Source: an uncultured Bacilli bacterium
Lineage (GTDB): Bacteria; Bacillota_I; Bacilli_A; RF39; UBA660
Direction: 5' to 3'
Assembly: GCA_934096265.1 (NCBI GenBank)
Contig: CAKOLI010000001.1
Coordinates: 62,001 to 126,000, forward strand
Length of the DNA stretch: 64,000 nucleotides
Positions 59,844 through 64,000 of the stretch are shown piece by piece. The position numbers were made by a program, and so were the translations under genes. The number at the start of each line of letters is the position of its first letter. Positions within the stretch are counted from its first letter, which is position 1. The notes under the pieces were generated by a model. It was given only the letters and a program-made list of their open reading frames with translations, was not told where the DNA came from and ran no database searches.

Positions 59844-62261
59844 ATGTTAGATAAGAAGTACAATTCACTTGAAAAAGAAGAAAAATGGTTAAATTATTGG
59901 AAAGAAAATAAAATATATGAATTTAAACCAGATCAAAGAAAGGTATATTCAATAGATACACCTCCTCCAACAGTTAATGGTAAAATACATATTGGGCATA
60001 TATTTTCTTATTCACAAGCAGAAATGATTGCAAGATATAAAAGAATAAGCGGATATAATGTGTTTTATCCATTTGGCTTTGATGATAATGGCCTTCCTAG
60101 TGAAAGATTAGTAGAAAAGGAACAAGGTAAAAAAGCACATGAAATTGGTAGAGAAAACTTCTCTAAATTATGCTATGAAACAACAGACAAATATGAAGCT
60201 GAATTTCAAGATTTATTCTCTAAACTTGGTGTAAGTACAGATTGGAGTATGCACTATAAAACAGTAAGCCCATCAACAATAAAGATAAGTCAAAATTCAT
60301 TTTTGGATTTAATAGAGAAAGGACATTGTTATCATAAAGAAAGCCCTGCATTATGGTGTAATGAATGCTTAACATCCATTGCTCAGGCTGAATTAGAAAC
60401 AAAGACCATTAAAACAACATTTAATTATGTAAATTTTGAAACTGTCGAAGACGGTGAAAAGTTTACTATTGCTACAACAAGACCTGAATTGATGCCTGCC
60501 ATTGTTTGTGTATTTGTAAATCCTAATGATGAGAAGAATAAACATTTAATAGGAAAAACTGCACATATTCCAGTAATTAATGTTGATGTTCCAATTATGG
60601 GTGATGAAAAAGTTGCAATTGATAAGGGTACAGGTATTGTTATGTGCTGTACATTTGGAGATCAAACAGATATAGAATGGTGGAAAAAATATAATTTACC
60701 ACTTAAATATATATTTACAAATGATGGAAAAATAATTGATTCTGTGCCAAATTATGGTGGCTTAAAAATAAAAGAAGCAAGAAAGCAAATCGTAAATGAT
60801 TTACAAGCAGGTGGATACATTGTTAAAATTGAAGAGTTAGAACATGAAGTACAAACACATGAAAGATGTGGCAGAGAAGTAGAATATACGTTAATGAAAC
60901 AATGGTTTATTGATATAATGAGCCATAAAGAAGATTTCTTGAGAATTGGAAATGAAATTAATTGGTATCCGTCACACATGCACAACAGATATGAAGAATG
61001 GGTTAATAATGTTGCATGGGATTGGTGCATATCAAGACAAAGATATTTTGGTGTACCATTTCCAGTATGGTACTGTAAAGAATGTGGTGAACCTATATTT
61101 GTATCAAAAGAACAATTACCTGTTAATCCGTTAACTGATACTCCACCAGTTGAAAAATGTTCTAAGTGTGGCTGTAAAGAGTTTATACCTGAATCCGATG
61201 TTATGGATACGTGGGCAACTTCATCAGTTACACCACTTATTAATATGAAATATGGCGAAAAAGATAATTACGAATCTATTTTAAAACCTATGAGTTTGCG
61301 TAGTAATGCGTCTGAAATAATAAGAACTTGGGATTTTTATACTATTGTAAAAAGTTATTATCATTTTGGTATTAGACCTTGGGATAATGTTATGATTTCA
61401 GGATTCGTAATGGCAAACAAAGGTGAAAAAATAAGTAAAAGTAAGGGAAATTCAAAAGTTGAGCCTTTAGATTTAATAAAACGATATTCTGCAGATGTTG
61501 TAAGATATTGGGCTGCATCTGGAAGGTTAGGAACAGACATTACATATAGTGAAGAAACATTACTTCGTGGTAAAAAATTAGTTAATAAAATATGGAATGT
61601 TTCTAAATTAATTCAAATGCACCTTCAAGATTATCAAGATAAAGACTTTGATGATTTTGAATATGTTGATAAATGGATCTTAGGTAACTTTATTAAGATG
61701 GAAAAAGAATATATAAAATATTTAGATAATTATGAAATAGGATTAGCTTTAAATATTTTAGAAAAGTTTTTCTGGAATTTCTGTGATAACTATATAGAAA
61801 TTGTTAAACATAGATTGTATAGACCAGAAGAATTCGGTGAAAAGGCAAGATACTCTGGACAAAAAACTGTCTATATGTTACTTTATAAATTATTACAAGA
61901 TTTTAGCGTTTTCTTCCCATTCATTACTGAAGAAATATATCAAGACATATATCATGATATGAAATCAATACATATTACTGAAATTAAACCTTTAAATTAC
62001 TCATTTGATGATGAAATGTTGAATGGTGATTTAATGTGTGAAATAATAAGTGCAGTAAGAGGTGAAAAGTCTAGTAACAATTTATCATTAAAAACAACTG
62101 TTAAGAAATTAGATATAGATTGTTCAGCTGGCATAAAAGATGCAATTAAGCAATCTGAGAAAGATTTTAAAGCAACATTATTTATAGAAAAATTAATTTT
62201 AAATGACATAGAAAAAGACTATAAAATTAATAAAGTTGTTTTAGATACTGAAAATTCATAA
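59844..62261 (+). CDS. valS: valyl-tRNA synthetase, archaeal type, copy 2 (T-box controlled)
   Basis: 805 residues, clearly a paralogue of the gene upstream along its whole length. Signatures HIGHIFSYSQ (near residue 46) and KISKSKGNSKVEP are intact; editing blocks ATTRPELMPAIVCVFV and VMCCTFGDQTDIEW are alike. The first zinc pair differs (LWCNECLTS). The C-terminus is shorter, without the charged end of copy 1. AAAGGAAGG precedes the ATG. T-box control suggests that this is the housekeeping-style copy, adjusting to uncharged tRNA, while copy 1 is made steadily. Confidence 0.92.
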   Translation: MLDKKYNSLEKEEKWLNYWKENKIYEFKPDQRKVYSIDTPPPTVNGKIHIGHIFSYSQAEMIARYKRISGYNVFYPFGFDDNGLPSERLVEKEQGKKAHEIGRENFSKLCYETTDKYEAEFQDLFSKLGVSTDWSMHYKTVSPSTIKISQNSFLDLIEKGHCYHKESPALWCNECLTSIAQAELETKTIKTTFNYVNFETVEDGEKFTIATTRPELMPAIVCVFVNPNDEKNKHLIGKTAHIPVINVDVPIMGDEKVAIDKGTGIVMCCTFGDQTDIEWWKKYNLPLKYIFTNDGKIIDSVPNYGGLKIKEARKQIVNDLQAGGYIVKIEELEHEVQTHERCGREVEYTLMKQWFIDIMSHKEDFLRIGNEINWYPSHMHNRYEEWVNNVAWDWCISRQRYFGVPFPVWYCKECGEPIFVSKEQLPVNPLTDTPPVEKCSKCGCKEFIPESDVMDTWATSSVTPLINMKYGEKDNYESILKPMSLRSNASEIIRTWDFYTIVKSYYHFGIRPWDNVMISGFVMANKGEKISKSKGNSKVEPLDLIKRYSADVVRYWAASGRLGTDITYSEETLLRGKKLVNKIWNVSKLIQMHLQDYQDKDFDDFEYVDKWILGNFIKMEKEYIKYLDNYEIGLALNILEKFFWNFCDNYIEIVKHRLYRPEEFGEKARYSGQKTVYMLLYKLLQDFSVFFPFITEEIYQDIYHDMKSIHITEIKPLNYSFDDEMLNGDLMCEIISAVRGEKSSNNLSLKTTVKKLDIDCSAGIKDAIKQSEKDFKATLFIEKLILNDIEKDYKINKVVLDTENS

Positions 62262-62303
62262 TACCTATAAAATTAAATAATTGTAATAAGTTAGGGGATG
62301 TTT

Positions 62304-62986
62304 ATGATAAGCAACAATTCTAATTTTGGATATGATAAGTATCACAGAAAAAAACAATTAAAGAATTTAATTTAAATCAAACTATGTATTCTTTGGTAAC
62401 AGGTGAAAGTAAAGATGATTTAGATTTAAAAGCAACAGGCTTTATGGGAAACAATATGAGTTATAATGATTTAATAATATCAGCAGACAAATTAGCCCAA
62501 GTCTTCTATAATATTGGAATAAAAAATGGAGATAATGTGGCAATATTGACTATAAGTATGCCAATAGTTTAACAGTCATTGTTATCTCTTTCCAAAATTG
62601 GGGCTACTATGTCTTGGATAGACCTGAGATCTAAACCGAAAGATGTAGTAAGATACATTAATAGTAGTAATTGTAAAACAATAATAGTGTTTGAAGATAT
62701 GCTTCCATTAATAGAGCCAATAATAGATGAAAATGATGTCAAAAAAGTTGTGATAAGTTCACCAAAAAGATTATTTATCTCCTGTTGTTAAGATGCTAGC
62801 TACATTAAAAGGTAAGAAAGACGGTGAAAAAGTGGTATTAACAAAAATACGATTCCTATGTTAGAGGGTATTAAAATAGATGGTTATGCTATGATTAGAC
62901 CAATATTAGCACAGGGAAATATTATTGATTCTACTAAAAAAATAAAAAGATTAATATATAATAATAAAAAATCTTTAGATGTTTAA
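62304..62986 (+). pseudogene. acyl-adenylate (AMP-binding) ligase remnant
   Basis: Pieces of an AMP-forming ligase N-terminus: a start MISNNSNFGYDKYHRK, a shift in an A7 tract, then TGFMGNNMSYNDLIISADKL and GIKNGDNVAILTISMP, a TAA at 62570-62572, then LLSLSKIGATMSWIDLRSKP in the same frame, and after another shift YLSPVVKMLATLKGKKDGEK. The adenylate-forming core with its P-loop is gone. Remaining codons to 62986 belong to one further open stretch (IPMLEGIKIDGYAMIRPI). Before decay it may have activated an acyl group or amino acid for the island product. Confidence 0.7.
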
Positions 62987-63002
62987 GATCTAATGATTTT
63001 TT
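62966..63002. terminator. bidirectional terminator
   Basis: 15-base arms (62966-62980, 62988-63002) with one mismatch and a seven-base loop; A-run and T-run ends serve both strands. It closes the HTH gene pair on the minus strand. Confidence 0.7.
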
Positions 63003-63421
63003 ATTATTTCATCAACAGAACAATTAAAGTTTTTTGCTAATTTATAAATATAAACTGTTGGTATTAATATTATTCCTAATTCATATTGAGTATAAGCTGA
63101 TACTGAAATTTTTAAAATTTTCGCAATCTCTTTTTGAGTTAGATTTACTTTTTTTCTTAATAAACGCAAATTATTTCCAATCACTTTGATAGTTATATTT
63201 TTAACTGGATATTCAAAATTATTGATTTTTGACAGTCCAGTTATGTAATCAATGCTACATTTATAATAATTACTTAATAAAAATAATTTTCTTAGTGGAA
63301 TTATATTAGTTCCTAATTCCCATCCTGTATATGTAGTTCTACTAACTCCCAATATTTTTGCTATTTCTTCTTGAGTTAGGCTGTTTTCTAATCTCAATTT
63401 TTTGATATTTTTGAACTTCAT
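62990..63421 (-). CDS. tandem-HTH XRE protein 1
   Basis: A 143-residue protein made of two XRE helix-turn-helix units: IKKLRLENSLTQEEIAKILG and YTGWELGTN in residues 5-60, then LRLLRKKVNLTQKEIAKILK and YTQYELGI in residues 84-140. A short linker with DYITGLSKINNFEYP joins them. Two DNA-binding units in one chain suggest recognition of a pseudo-palindrome by a monomer. It is a paralogue of the gene ten bases upstream. It has GGAGA ahead of its ATG. Confidence 0.8.
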   Translation of the reverse strand: MKFKNIKKLRLENSLTQEEIAKILGVSRTTYTGWELGTNIIPLRKLFLLSNYYKCSIDYITGLSKINNFEYPVKNITIKVIGNNLRLLRKKVNLTQKEIAKILKISVSAYTQYELGIILIPTVYIYKLAKNFNCSVDEIIKNH

Positions 63422-63431
63422 ATTTTCTCCA

Positions 63432-63878
63432 TTAGTTTAAATCTTTGTCTTTAGTTCTACCAACTATCCAATCCATTGAAATTTTATATTTTTTGCATAT
63501 AGTGTAGATAGTTATTGTGTTGACTAAGTAATTACCAGTTTCGTAACCACTATAAGTTGTTTGAGATATGTTACAATCATCTGCTAATTTTTGTTGTGAA
63601 ATATTTAATTCTTTTCTTAAATTTTTTAAGTTTTTACCGATTTTATTTTTATCACACTCAATTTTAGGATATTTTTTATTTTTTCTTGTAAGACCGGAAA
63701 TATAATCTAATGAATAACCATATAAATTAGAAAATCTAATAAGTTTATTAAAAGGTATGGTATCACCAGCAGTCTCCCATCCTGAAATTGTTTGTTTTGT
63801 TACTCCAAAGATGTATCCTAATTCTGTTTGAGTCATTTCTAATTCTTCTCTACAAAATTTTATATTGTTGTTATACAT
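63432..63878 (-). CDS. tandem-HTH XRE protein 2
   Basis: A 148-residue protein with the same double design: IKFCREELEMTQTELGYIFG, ISGWETAGD, then LKNLRKELNISQQKLADDCN, YSGYETGN, and linker DYISGLTRKNKKYPK. First gene of a two-gene minus-strand operon at the right edge of the island. Both proteins are likely transcription regulators; their targets may include the gene that starts beyond the window or the island promoters. GGTGG ribosome binding site before the ATG. Confidence 0.8.
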   Translation of the reverse strand: MYNNNIKFCREELEMTQTELGYIFGVTKQTISGWETAGDTIPFNKLIRFSNLYGYSLDYISGLTRKNKKYPKIECDKNKIGKNLKNLRKELNISQQKLADDCNISQTTYSGYETGNYLVNTITIYTICKKYKISMDWIVGRTKDKDLN

Positions 63879-64000
63879 ATAACCACCATTCTAATTTTCC
63901 CATTTAATTCAAAATTATTAACAAAAGTACGGGACGCTCGCTTAAAGTGTGATGTAATAGTATTAGCAGTACAAATTTTTAAAAGTTTAGGAGGTGAAAA
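63879..64000 (+). promoter_or_regulatory. upstream region of a gene beginning beyond the window
   Basis: AGGAGGTG at 63989-63996 is a strong plus-strand ribosome binding site with the start codon just past 64000. CGGGACGCTCGC near 63930 is a small GC-rich patch. The region is shared as upstream sequence with the divergent tandem-HTH genes. Confidence 0.5.

Noticed and set aside
1..64000. Mollicute-type code with TGA read as Trp
   Set aside because: TGA ends several frames correctly (for example 18042) and Trp positions use TGG.

Overview
The window comes from a very AT-rich, low-GC Gram-positive-type bacterium, most likely an uncultivated gut Bacillota or Mycoplasmatota-like lineage. The evidence is the gene set: HrcA/CIRCE control of grpE-dnaK-dnaJ, SepF and DivIVA, RNase HIII, two LtaS-type lipoteichoic-acid synthase homologues, T-box leaders and Tad pili without a secretin. 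The genetic code is the standard one: TGA is used as a stop (for example the gene ending at 18042) and tryptophan is TGG. Promoters are easy to see, mostly TTGACA-like and TATAAT-like boxes 17 bases apart. No rRNA, tRNA or CRISPR array was seen.

Layout. 1-7.3 kb: end of a YfhO-like membrane protein, an ImmA/IrrE-type regulator-protease with a PIN-domain partner, two divergent lipoteichoic-acid-synthase-type enzymes, a GNAT acetyltransferase. 7.4-21.2 kb: housekeeping and small regulatory genes (rpoZ, recX, mtnN, prs, ferredoxin, holA, rnhC, cvpA, trxA), a membrane-anchored HNH nuclease and thiol-redox proteins. 21.2-24.8 kb: a structured leader with a 25-codon ORF containing ten consecutive G, a terminator, and a large secreted C-type-lectin-fold protein whose GC-rich 3' end looks like a diversity-generating-retroelement variable region; then a dead ISAs1 transposase and a histidine-phosphatase-like gene. 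24.9-29.7 kb: compact Tad/Flp pilus operon. 29.7-47.2 kb: sepF-divIVA, T-box-ileS, FAD/Rieske oxidoreductase, hrcA-grpE-dnaK-pepF-dnaJ, rsmE, mtaB, murI.

47.2-63 kb is an accessory island. It opens with a second, truncated copy of the G-tract leader and lectin-gene start, followed by a decayed MobV relaxase. Next comes a module running in one direction: leader ORF plus attenuator, RelA/SpoT-like protein, nucleotidyltransferase, family-2 glycosyltransferase, APH-fold kinase, RfbA, RfbB, DegT/DnrJ aminotransferase and a ValRS. A T-box-controlled second ValRS, a ruined acyl-adenylate ligase and two tandem-HTH repressors close it. The sugar genes should make a dTDP-amino-deoxysugar; the presence of two archaeal-type ValRS and a stringent-response enzyme suggests a tRNA- or (p)ppGpp-linked modification or resistance system that I cannot name.

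The strongest leads are the duplicated G-tract leader, the variable-region lectin gene whose reverse transcriptase is not in this window, the RelA-aminosugar-ValRS island, and an isoleucyl-tRNA synthetase with the GXHH signature known from mupirocin hyper-resistant enzymes.
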